Source: Limnomonas spitsbergensis (taxonomy: Eukaryota; Chlorophyta; Chlorophyceae; Chlamydomonadales). From it: a stretch of DNA of 64,000 nucleotides. Positions 41,471 to 52,500 of the stretch are shown piece after piece. Each line of letters opens with the position of its first letter. Position 1 is the stretch's first letter. The stretch covers positions 5,398,001 to 5,462,000 of the forward strand of contig JAYJMM010000120.1 in NCBI GenBank assembly GCA_037349105.1, written 5' to 3'. The notes below the pieces were generated by a model. The model was given only the letters and a program-made list of their open reading frames with translations. It was not told the DNA's origin and did no database searches. The position numbers were made by a program, and so were the translations under genes.

Positions 41471-42798
41471 CATCATTCGCTTGGGCTCATGGCTGGAGAG
41501 TTTGCGAACTGGGATTTTATGGTCACAGCCTCACAGCCCTGAAAGTGTTGTGCTAGTTGAATTGGGAGATCATGGACCTGAGAGTTGAGACGCCACCTCC
41601 TCACAGCCGCGTGGACGTGTAGGGGGCGATCCACCGCCGACTGCACGCAGCTACAATCTAGTGATGTCACCCGTCCCGGTTTGAATTGATGAAGGGACCT
41701 CCAGGGCCGGTACCTGTCACCGCTGTCTCGTATGACTTTTGACGAGGCTGTGCGTCACGTTTGACTTATGACGAGGCTGTGCGTTGTCACCACAATATTT
41801 TTCACTCGCCTGTCAAGGAGGAGCGAACCCCAATGGTTTCAATTACTACAACAACTACCTTTCAAATTGAAAACGGGTAAGCCAAAACCCTAAATCCGAC
41901 ACCTCCGACACCACTCATCTTCAGACCTCTTCGGTGGACACCACTCATCTTCAGACCTCTTCGGTGGAACACGCGTACTTTACGAGGGGACGACCTAAAA
42001 AACAAAGATTTGGCTCACAACGCATGCAGCATCAGCCCAACTAAAAGAAAGAGAAACAGACGCCGGAGCGTGTCTTACGGCATCGACGAGAACAGCCGCC
42101 AAGTACCGGTTGCCAGCCAGCAAATATCCCCACTTCACCCACCACCTCTCTGTACCTGACAGACTGTCATACCCTCATCAGGCATGCGAGACCGCACGGT
42201 AAGTGAGTGTGAGGTGCGCCGCTTATAGTGTTTTTTAGCGACTGTCTTGTTTGCCCATCCCGAGGGAATTATAGAAGCATGACTCCTGTAGATAGCAACT
42301 GGCGAGGTCCCATTATTATTAGTCATGTTGGCATGCTGCTGAACTGCTAATCTGCTCCTACTCAAACAGTTGCAGGATTTGTACCAGTGTTCATTTTATT
42401 GCACTCCAGACTCCTCCCTGGGAAGGCCGCTGGGAAGCTTCTGCTAGGCTGTTGGTGACTACTACCCAGCACAAGCTATAGGGCTTGCTGCACAAAAGGA
42501 CCACGCACCGGCCGCTGGATTTGCTGCAGCTGAATTGTAGCTTCAGCACCCTCAAAAACTAGTGATATGGGACGCCTGCTTAACAGTCCATACCACTGGT
42601 CGTTAAGAGCGCTTAAGCTACAATTTCGCTCATCCCACCACAGGCAGGCACTCTCGCAGAGAAGGGAATTGGTTGAAATGGGGGAGTTGATCGATCCCCA
42701 CTTTAACAAACGTACAATAGTCTCACAGTAAATGCTAGTTGGCCAAATTACAGCCTGATTGTGTTGTTTTGTCTCTCTCCTGGCTTACTTGGCTGCAG
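41471..42798. other. Upstream region of gene 4; no exon recognised
   Basis: Contains a 32-bp direct duplication at 41930-41995 (CACTCATCTTCAGACCTCTT..). No splice-supported coding was found, though earlier exons of the gene starting at 42799 may lie here. The region ends with the acceptor TTGGCTGCAG. Confidence 0.4.
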
Positions 42799-44041
42799 GC
42801 CATCGGATCCGGACCGAATTGGGCTTCTGCTGGGACTGTGCCCATGGCGACCCTTCTGGCGTTCTCGAGCCCCTCAGGTAGGTTGCAAGAGACGCTTATA
42901 GCCAGGTTGTCTCATGTTGATCTGCGGCCAGGACATGGCCCCGGCCCATGCCACTCAAAAACCTTACCCCTTGCGAACGCTCCTGCATGCTAGGAGCGCA
43001 CTGGCAGCTCCTTTGCTTAAATATTTGAAGGTTCAAGGGGGTGATATATGCTAAGAGGGGAGATTGAGGAGAGTGCTGGTGCTGGGTTTTCTAGCTGCGG
43101 CTTTGCATGAGTGCTCTTGAGGTTCACCATTTGCTGGTGACGTACCTTGACTTATTTGGGGACGTTGAGGGTCCACGGCGTTGGAGGCTCACCATCGCCT
43201 ACCTAGCTTCCATTAAGTATTTCAGATTTTCATCCCCTGGATCTAAATAATGAATCATGGGTACCGATCATGTGTTGAGGCAGTTTGAGAAGATGGGGCG
43301 CCTGAAAGGTGAATAAAAAGCCTGTGGCGCATCGCGGATCGCCGTGGAATATCTTTGTGGCTGGATCTGAAATCTGACAAACGTTTCTTCTGTAAATATC
43401 ATCTAGGCAACCTGTTGATTGCCTGGAATTCAGAATGTCCTAAACCCTTGTCCTGCGCGCAAGCATTTGGAGCATGCTGGTTATTAATACAGGTCATGCG
43501 GGCCTCAAAAGTGCCGCATGGGCTGCTAACAATGGGGCATGCCTGGTACTGCTGCCGCCAGCTGGATGGCATCTGTCGGAATTTGCAGGCGGAGGCACAC
43601 ACTGTCGGTAGGTCCTGTCTTGTTCCGTGTGATTTTCTGTCCCCCCCGCAGCCAACAGCTCCTCCTCTGGACCTCCCAAACGTTAACCTTACCTCCTTTA
43701 AAAAACACCCATACGCCTGTTTGTTTGTTCACCTTTTTAAACCTCAAACATTTTCAAACCTCCCAAAAGCAACCTTACGATTATCATATTTTATTGCGCA
43801 CGCCTCCACACCAGTATAACCGTGCACATGCCCAGATCTGAAGCATTCTGCTTTTGAAGGCCAGGAGGAGAGTCCGAGTCCATATTTTTGCATTTCGAAT
43901 CTGAATCCTGTAGGCCCTGCACCTGCCTCGAGATCCTTCCAAAATCCCGAAGCCCGAGGCATCATCCCCACCATGGGCGTCGGCAACGGTGCGAGGAACG
44001 CGCCAGCAGAAGCAGAAGCAGCTGGCCTGTCGTCAGGAGCA
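42799..44041 (+). CDS. Unknown gene 4, exons 42799-44041
   Basis: Three exons whose phases interlock: 42799-42877 (donor GTAGGT, ends phase 0; reads PSDPDRIGLLLGLCPWRPF..), 43493-43607 (acceptor AATACAG, donor GTAGGT; reads VMRASKVPHGLLTMGHAWYC..) and 43914-44041 (acceptor CCTGTAG, donor GTGAGT; reads ..GPAPASRSFQNPEARG to AAGLSSGA). Another frame of the first two exons is also open and phase-compatible (..MATLLAFSSPSG joined to HAGLKSAAWAANNGA..), but it does not connect to the third exon. The first exon in the window probably is not the gene's first. No family was recognised; the third exon is a low-complexity Ala/Gly linker. The gene is inferred to continue at 46624 in the same phase. Confidence 0.45.
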
Positions 44042-44574
44042 GTGAGTAAAGCGGGCGGTGGATACTAGCAGGCCCATACAGCATCTTGCAACTCCGGCTG
44101 CCTCCAAGCTCACAAGCGAAGCAACACCGAGTGGATTCAAAGGCTTGGGAAGGCGGAATCCAATGCCGCACTCTTGCGTGAAACCCTCTCTTGCACTTGC
44201 GGAGTGCGGCGTAGTTGTTCAGTCTTCTTTTATAAATGTGATGCCACGCTGGACGGTACAAAGTTCACAGCTCGCCACGATAGAGCCCTTTAAAGCGTTG
44301 AGGGCATTTGAGGCCAGCCAGCGGGTCCGTCGTTGATTAAGGGTCTGCACAATAACCCACCTAGTGAAGGGTTCAAGATTCCAGGTAAGGTCTGTGTTTA
44401 CCCGCCAAACAGCCTTTTCGTAAGTGGCAGGCACTCTGTATTAATAGGATGAGCTGACATCCCTGCAAGGCCGTTGCGTGCCATAACTCAACACCCAGCC
44501 AGCGGGCCTATTTTCTTCGCAGCCTTTGTTGCCCATCAGTGGCCAAGGATAGAAGAGGCCAACAAACCGCGTAT

Positions 44575-45170
44575 CTTCCAGATCTATGTAGATCCACTAA
44601 CCTTGCTGGAGGGCATGTATCCAGGGCTCTCTTACACTTCACAGCATGCCCGTCCCAAGGCTGCAGATCTACATAGGTCTGTCTATATCTATCTAGATAT
44701 TTCTAGATCCACCAACCTTGCTGGAGGGCACGTATCCAGGGCTATCTTACCCTTCACAGCATGCCTGTCCCCAAGGCTGCAAATCTATATAGACCCGTCT
44801 ATATCTATCTAGATATTGTTAGATCCACCAACCTTGCTGGAGGGCTCTTATCCAGGGCTGTCTTACCCTAAACAGCATGCCCGTCCCCAAGGCTGCAGAT
44901 CTATATAGATCTATAGATCCATCTAGATATATCTGTGTCCATAGACCTTGCCAGGAGGCACTTATCCAGGGCTGTCTTACCCTTCACAGAATGCCGGTCC
45001 CAGGGCTGCAGATCTATATAGATCTGTCTAGATTTGTCTAGATATTTCTAGATCCATAAACCTTGCTGGAGGGCACTTATCCTGGGCTGTTTGCCCTGTC
45101 CAGCATGCAAGCACTAAGGCTGCAGATCCATCAATATATATGTATATAGATCTACCTAGAGGGCTGTCAG
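44575..45170. repeat. ~116-bp tandem repeat (5 copies) in a gene 4 intron
   Basis: The unit is 113-118 bp: AGATCCACCAACCTTGCTGG, AGGGCACGTATCCAGGGCT, TCTTACCCTTCACAGCATGC and AAGGCTGCAGATCTATATAG, with runs of TCTAGATAT. Unit starts near 44585, 44700, 44820, 44935 and 45050. Confidence 0.9.
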
Positions 45171-45317
45171 GCATTGATTTACCTGGGTCTATTACGCCCT
45201 GTCCAGCATGCGCTTGCCAGTCGTTTGTATGCACTTGACAGGTCTGGGAATGCTCCTGGTCTCTCTCTGAGATGAGCTTGCACCTTGCCTCCTCCTCCTC
45301 CTCCTCCGTGAAGTTAG

Positions 45318-46372
45318 GTGCCCTGGAACCCTAGACCCTGGAACCCTAGACCCTGGAAGTCTGAACCCTGAATCCTGCAACTCTACATCCTGGAATCTGC
45401 AACCCTGAACCCTGGAACCTGCAACCCTGGAATCTGCAACCCTGAACCCTGGAATCTGCACCCCTGAACCCTGCAACCTACAAATCTGAACCCTGGAGCC
45501 TGCAAATCTGAACCTGCAACCTGCAATGCAAATCTGAACCTCCAATTCTGAAACCTGTAACCGTGAACCTTGGAACTGAACCTTGAAACTTGCAACCCTG
45601 AAACCTGCAACCCTGAACCTTGAACCCTGGAACCTGCAACCTGCAACCCTGAACCGTGGAACCTGCAACCCTGAACCTTGAAACCTGCAACCCTGAACCT
45701 TGAAACCTGCAACCTTGAATCTTGGAACCATGCAACCCTGAACCCTGGAACCTGCATAACCCTGAACCCTGGAACCTGTAACCCTGGGACCTGGAACCTG
45801 CAACCATGAACCCTGAAACCTGCAACCCTGGAACCTGCAACCCGGAACCTTGGAACCTGCAACCTTGAACCCTGGAACCTGCAACACTGGGACCTGGAAC
45901 CCTGAACCTTGGAACCTGCAACCCTGAACCCTAGAACTTGCAACCCTGGAACCTGGAACCCTGAATATTGGAACCTGCAACCCTGAACCCTGGAACCTGC
46001 AAACCTGGAACCTGCAAACCTGAACCTTGGAACCAGCAACCCTGGAACCCTGGAACCTGCAACCCTGGGACCTGGAACCCTGAACCCTGGAACCTGGATC
46101 CCTGGAACCTGCAACCCTGGAACCTGAACCCTGGAACCTGCAACCCTGGAACCTGAACCCTGGAACCTGCAACCCTGGGACTTGCAACCCTGGAACCTGG
46201 AACCTGCAACCCTGGAACCTGCAACCCTGAACCTTGGAACCTGCAATCTGAACCCTGGTACTTGCAACCCTGGAACCTGGAACTATGAACCCTGGAACCT
46301 GCAACCCTGGAACCTGGAACCCTGGAACCTGCAACCCTGGGACCTGGAACCCTGAACCCAGGAATCCTGAAC
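45318..46372. repeat. CCCTGGAACCTGCAA minisatellite in the same intron
   Basis: About 1 kb built from the short words CCCTGGAACCTGCAA and CCCTGAACCCTGGAA with variable order. It gives long minus-strand frames (494 and 294 codons of Gly-Ser-Arg-Val-Gln type) that have no domain and are considered artefacts. It has some similarity to degenerate telomere-type words (AACCCT). Confidence 0.9.
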
Positions 46373-46623
46373 CTTCAAACACAGTTGTCCTCCTGTCTGC
46401 TGGCCCCACCGGGGTTGTATTGGTAGCACCTAGTTTGTGTTGCCCTGCCGTCCTGCTGGGTACCCTGGTAAAGGGGGGACATGACCCAGCATGACCCAGC
46501 CCGCGGCTGTTTCCGCCTAGTGCTTTGCCGATCTTTGGTACGGTTTGTCCCACAAGGCGCATTCCTGGTGCCTGATGGGTTCTGTGTTTTTGAAACGAAA
46601 CCCTGCCCTGCTGCTGCTTGCAG

Positions 46624-46759
46624 AGCTCCCCCGAGAGCTGTCGTTTGTCCCCGGTGCGGTACAGCGATATGTACACACCGTTCCAGCCTCAGTGGGATCA
46701 CTCTTCGCGGGCGGCGCTGGCCCTGGCAAACGCCTCGCTGCACAGCAGTGGCCTACCAG
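46624..46759 (+). CDS. Unknown gene 4, exon 46624-46759
   Basis: Acceptor GCTGCTTGCAG, donor CCAG/GTAATT, 136 nt. In the phase set by the exon ending at 44041 it reads SSPESCRLSPVRYSDMYTPF.. to NASLHSSGLP and ends phase 1. A second frame (ELPRELSFVPGAVQRYVHTV..) is also open, so the frame is fixed only by linkage to the previous exon. The donor lies at the first unit of the 64-bp array. Confidence 0.45.
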
Positions 46760-47215
46760 GTAATTCGAGATGCAGCTGCTCCTGGCGTGCTGCGTAGCAG
46801 CAAAGGAATGAATGGCCCCCCAGGTCATTTTCAATGTGACTCTTACTGGCGTGTTGCGCAGCAGCAAAGGAAGGAATGGCCTCCCACGTGATTTTCGATG
46901 TGACCATGACTGGCGTGATGCATAGCACCAAAGGAATGAATGGCCTCCCATGTCATTTTCGATGTGACTATTACTGGCGTGCTGCGTAGCACCAAAGGAA
47001 GGAATGGCCTCCCATGTCATTTTCGATGTGACTATTACTGGCGTGCTGCGTAGCACCAAAGGAAGGAATGGCCTCCCATGTCATTTTCGATGTGACTATT
47101 ACTGGCGTGTTGCGTAGCACCAAAGGAAGGAATGGCCTCCCATGTGATGTGCAACGTGAATAGGAGTATAGGACTGGCGTGCTGCGTAGCACCATAGACA
47201 TGAATGACCTCCCAG
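46760..47215. repeat. 64-bp tandem repeat (~7 copies) starting at a splice donor
   Basis: The unit reads ATTACTGGCGTGCTGCGTAG, CACCAAAGGAAGGAATGGCC, TCCCATGTCATTTTCGATGT and GACT. Copies are 64 bp apart in the central part (for example 47027 and 47091). The array starts directly at the donor of exon 46624-46759. Confidence 0.92.
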
Positions 47216-47415
47216 GGGATCATAGAGGTTTTGCAGCAGGCACCAGACCTGCTGTCGTCCTGTAGATTGGCAACAAAAAAAAGTGTGTGTGTACCGCTCG
47301 CTCCTCATCCCTTGAACGTGCGTGCTGGGCGGCCATCGCTAGCAGCAGTGCCATATCAGGCTGAGTGGTCGACATGCGTTAATATATTCGTGTGTATTTG
47401 GACCACCTCCCGCAG

Positions 47416-47467
47416 GCCACCGGACGGCCGCCATTTCGCCCATCGGCGCTGATGGGGACGAAACCTA
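47416..47467 (+). CDS. Doubtful exon of gene 4
   Basis: A strong acceptor (ACCACCTCCCGCAG) precedes a segment that in the required phase reads HRTAAISPIGADGDE. Its only matching 3' end, TA/GTCCGG, is a poor donor, but it would link in phase to the exon at 49557. It may instead be intronic. Confidence 0.2.
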
Positions 47468-47504
47468 GTCCGGCCTACGGCCAGATATCCAAGTAGCAGG
47501 CCCC

Positions 47505-49468
47505 TTGCTGTACCCTCCCACCCCCAGGCCTCAGGATACCTTGCTGTACCCTCCCACCCACCCCCAGGCCTCAGGATACCTTGCTGTACCCCCCTCCCAC
47601 CCCCAGGCCTCAGGCTGCCTTGCTGCACCCCCCTCCCACCCCCAGGCCTCAGGATACCATGCTGTACCCCCCTCCCACCCCCAGGCCTCAGGATACCTTG
47701 CTGTACCCCCCTCCCACCCCCAGGCCTCAGGCTGCCTTGCTGCACCCCCCTCCCCCCCCAGGCCTCAGAATACCTTGCTGTACCCCCCTCCCACCCCCAG
47801 GCCTCAGGCTGCCTTGCTGTGCCCCCCTCCCACCCCCAGGCCTCAGGATACCTTGCTGCACCCCCCTCCCACCCCCAGGCCTCAGGCTGCCTTACTGCAC
47901 CCCCCTCCCACCCCCAGGCCTCAGGCTGCCTTGCTGCACCCTCCCACCCCAAGGCCTCAGGCTGCCTTGCTGTACCCCCCTCCCACCCCAAGGCCTCAGG
48001 CTGCCTTGCTGCACCCCCCTCCCACCCCCAGGCCTCAGGCTGCCTTGCTGTACCCTCCCACTCCAAGGCTTCAGGCTGCCTTGCTGTACCCCCTCCCACC
48101 CCAAGGCCTCAGGCTGCCTTGCTGTACCCCCTCCCGCCCCGAGGCCGCAGGCTGCCTTGCTGTACCCTCCCACCCCAAGGCCTCAGGCTGCCTTGCTGCA
48201 CCCCCACCCACCCCAAGGCCTCAGGCTGCCTCCCCATACCCTCCCACCCCAAGGCCTCAGGCTGCTTTGCTGCACCCCCTCCCACCCCAAGGCCTCAGGC
48301 TGCCTTGCTGCACCCCCTCCCACCCCAAGGCCTCAGGCTGCCTTGCTGCACCCCCTCCCACCCCAAGGCCTCAGGCTGCCTTGCTGTACCCCCTCCCACC
48401 CCAAGGCCTCAGGCTGCCTTGCTGCACCCCCTCCCACTCCAAAGGCCTCTGGCTGCCTTGCTGCACCCCCTCCCACCCTAAGGCCTCAGGCTGCCTTGCT
48501 GCCCCCCCTCCCACCCCAAGGCCTCAGGCTGCCTTGCTGCACCCCCTCCCACCCCAAGGCCTTAGGCTGCCTTGCTGCCCCCCCTCCCACCCCAAGGCCT
48601 CAGGCTGCCACGCTGCACCCCCTCCCACCCCAAGGCCTCAGGCTGCCTCGCTGCACCCCCTCTCACCCCAAGGCCTCAGGCTGCCTTGCTGCACCCCCTC
48701 CCACCCCAAGGCCTCAGGCTGCCTTGCTGCACCCCCTCCCACCCCAAGGCCTCAGGCTGCCTCGCTGCACCCCCTCCCACCCCAAGGCCTCGGGCTGCCT
48801 CGCTGCACCCCCTCCCACCCCAAGGCCTCAGGCTGCCTCGCTGCACCCCCTCCCACCTTAAGGCCTCAGGCTGCCTTGCTGCACCCCCTCCCACCCCAAG
48901 GCCTCAGGCTGCCTCGCTGCACCCCCTCCCACCCCAAGGCCTCAGGCTGCCTCGCTGCACCACCTCCCACCCCAAGGCCTCAGGCTGCCTTGCACTGCAC
49001 CCCCTCCCACCCCAAGGCCTCAGGCTGCCTTGCACTGCACCCCCTCCCACCCCAAGGCCTCAGGCTGCCTTGCACTGCACCCCCTCCCACCCCAAGGCCT
49101 CAGGCTGCCTTGCACTGCACCCCCTCCCACCCCAAGGCCTCAGGCTGCCTCGCTGCACCACCTCCCACCCCAAGGCCTCAGGCTGCCTTGCTGCACCCCC
49201 TCCCACCCCAAGGCCTCAGGCTGCCTCGCTGCACCACCTCCCACCCCAAGGCCTCAGGCTGCCTTGCACTGCACCCCCTCCCACCCCAAGGCCTCAGGCT
49301 GCCATGCACTGCACCCCCTCCCACCCCAAGGCCTCAGGCTGCCTTGCACTGCACCCTTTCCCACCCCAAGGCCTCAGGCTGCCTTGCTGCACCCCCTCCC
49401 ACCCCAAGGCCTCAGGTTGCCTCGCTGCACCACCTCCCACCCCAAGGCCTCAGGCTGCCTTGCACTTA
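47505..49468 (+). repeat. 38-bp tandem array (~51 copies)
   Basis: The unit is CCCCCTCCCACCCCAAGGCC, TCAGGCTGCCTTGCTGCA, 38 bp; 41-42 bp variants with CACTGCA cluster at 48990-49370. Early copies carry AGGATACCTTGCTGTACC instead. Each unit has a pyrimidine-rich tract followed by a TCAG. Long proline-rich frames (up to 654 codons) cross it; they are artefacts of a stop-free unit. Confidence 0.97.
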
Positions 49469-49556
49469 AGATGCAGCTGAAGCCCCTTCTGAGGTTTCAG
49501 TTTTCAGGGATCAGGTTTAAGGATTAAGGGCTCAGGGTTTTGTTTCAGTGTTGCAG

Positions 49557-52500
49557 CTGGAGCTCCCTTGAAGTACATTCCCGAGCTGACCCCCGCCACC
49601 GTGCCTCACCTCACCTGAACACCTTCCTCCTGCCCTCCCGTGTGTTTATGTCCGTAGCTGGTGTGATGTACATGCCAGTGTCCCCAGACAGCCACCTGTT
49701 CGGCTTGGCATGTACGTGGGGGTTTACAGCCTATGCCATCTGCCTCGGAAGCTCCTACTTCCAGGTGGGTGAAGGGCTTAGGGCTCAGGACTTTTAGGGC
49801 TCTGGGTTTAGGGCTTAGGGTAAAGGGGTTAGGGCTCAGGGTTTAGGGCTCGGGGTCTAGGGCTCAGGGGTTAGGGCTCAGATTTGTTAGGGCTCAGGTT
49901 TTTTAGGACTCAGGGCCTTGAGGGCCCAGGGTTTAGGGCTCTGGGTTTTGAGCTCACGGTTTAGGGCCTAGGGTTCAGGGCCCAGGGCTTAGGGTCTAGG
50001 GTTTAAAAATGATGTCGTCTTCCAGGAATTGATGGTCAGGGTTTGGGTTTGGGTCTCAAGGTCCAGATTGCTATGGCAATTGGCAAGCAGGTATGGAGAT
50101 AGGTGTGAAGAGAGTTTTGAACAGAGGCACACAAACATGGTGCCTCATCAGATGTTACCAAGGATGTGCTCATGGCTGACACTCGCATGCCAGCAGTGTT
50201 TATTCTAGTGCTCACCAGATCTAACCACCCCTGATCCAGCCAATCCTCTGGGACATTCCTTCGTTATATTTACAGCGTCCATGCTCTATGGGTTGCCCAA
50301 ATGAAAGACGCACGGGACCTGACGCCGATACCGTCACACACATCTGCGTTCCCCCTTTTTCTTCTTGCCTCAACCATCCCGCCCCCCCTGAAACTGCTAC
50401 ACTTTCTCATACGTGTTTGGTTGGGCGTGGAGCTATCTCCGACGCGTCTGAGTCTTTTTCAGCAGGGCCCAGAGATGAAATACTATTGACGTCTCCGCAA
50501 TTTTGCAGCAAATAAAAATCTTAGCATATCCGAGCATACTGTATGAGCAGAGGGTGGGAAGCTACGGGGGCCGGATCTGCAAAAAAATCTTGCACCCTGG
50601 TCATGGCCTGGATCCAACCCTCATGGCTCCCGCCCCCCTGGTATGAGCAAATGTGTTAGCAATGACTGGACAACCTATATCCACGCGTGTGTTGGAAATC
50701 AATGGAACATATGCAACCTATATGCATGTGTTGGAAATCAATGGAACATATGCAACCTATATGCATGTGTTGGAAATCAATGGAACATATGCAACCTATA
50801 TGCATGTGTTGGAAATCAATGGAACAGTTATTTCATTCCTATTCACTCTGTTTCATGATTTCATCCCCACCTCGCTGACTCAGCGTATCCTCGAGACTAC
50901 TCCCAAGCTGTGTTCGGCGCTCCTCCGCTCCACCTGCCTCCAGCAGTACATCCCGTACGTAAGGCGGCCAAGATTGCAGCCTGCTGCAGCTGCCGCTCCG
51001 GCTGCAGCTGCGGGCACTGCGGGCAACCACCAGAGGGACAGCAGCCTCGGCTCCCGGCAACTGGTCAGGGGCGGGCTGGTGCCTCTTGACGACGACGAGG
51101 AGGACAGTGTGGTCCGTGACGTTGAGGACAGGTCGTCCGGAGATGAGGAGGGCGGGGCGCTCGGCGATGAGTTGGACGGGGCTGTCAAGGATATGGCGGC
51201 AGCCGGAGCCGGCTATACCGACGAGGAGAGCGGTGCCTCTGACGAAACTGCCGGCGGCGAGGAGCCTCTGTACAAGGTTCGGTTCGGGTCACTTGTCATC
51301 CTGGAGACGAGCAGAGGATTCGAAACGACAAAAATCCTGAATTTTGCTGCATTGGTAGTGTTTTGTGTTGCTGCTATAAGGCGGAGCCTGTATAGACGTG
51401 GTACCAAGGTGCCGCCTCTCAGGAGGAAAGGCGGGGTGGATACGAGAGGCTATGAAGGGGTGGGGCAGGGAGAGGGGGGGGGGAGCAGGCAGGTCCTAAA
51501 CCCGAACCTCTAACCTTACATACCCTACAACCTAAGCCCTGAAGCCAGACCCCATAAATCTGAATCTTTTTTTACGTTGTTTTAAGGCTTGAAGGGCCAG
51601 CGGCGTTGGTGGGATGACACATCTTCCCACAGCTTCTAGACACCGGCAGCCGATCCTTGGCCCCCTCCTACATCTTTCGGAACCCTCCGCTCATGCACCT
51701 TGCCTGTGTGCCCTTCATTTGCTGGCCTGTTTTCTCTTAATTGTTGTTTCAGTCTGCACTTCCCGCTTCGCTTGCTGTCCCCTCATAGCCCCTGTCCCCA
51801 TGCGGTGCCCTTTCAGGACGTCGACCTGTACAGCGTTCTGTTTACGTGCATCCACATGGCCACAAAGGTGTGAACGCTGATTGAACCAGTGCCGTAGGGA
51901 ATTTTCAGTTTCTTTACCAGTTTTGAAGGGTACCTGCTGTTGGTTACCTCCTGAAGGTCCAGGGTTCAGGATTTAGTTTCTACAGAAAGTGTACAGTTTC
52001 GGTTTTGGGGGTTCTGGGTTCAGTTACTGCAGAACCTGCATGCCGCCTCACCCGCCTCGATGCTGAATATTGGTATGAAACAACAATGGTACAACGACCT
52101 TCTCTATCACTAAATGATATTTCCTGTTGTTCCCCCTGATGTCCCCCCTGATGTCCCCCCTGATCTCCCCCCTGATGTCCCCTCTTCTTCCCTGTGAATG
52201 TTGTTACCTCTCTGTCCCCTCTTCTTCCCTGTGAATGTTGTTACCTCTCTGTCCCCTCTTCTTCCCTGTGAATGTTGTAACCTCTCTGTCCCCTCTTGAC
52301 CCCTGATGTCCCCTCTTCTTCCCTGTGAATGTTGTTACCTCTCTGTTCCCTCTTCTTCCCTGTGAATGACGTTACCTCTCTGTCCCCTCTTGACCCCTGA
52401 TGTCCCCCCTGCATTATGGTTCCAGGTGTGTGATCGGCCCCAGAGCCCCAAAGTGCTCCGTCAGACCCTGAGGAAGGTCACTGGACACAAGGTCTCATGG

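Noticed and set aside
45192..46676. 494-codon minus-strand frame rich in Gly-Ser-Arg-Val-Gln
   Set aside because: Product of the CCCTGGAACCTGCAA minisatellite. No start context, domain or splice support; the plus strand carries the gene exons around it.
47505..49469. 654-codon proline-rich frame
   Set aside because: Translation of the 38-bp array; other frames are equally open (426, 302 codons) and the copies vary in length, so no frame is favoured.
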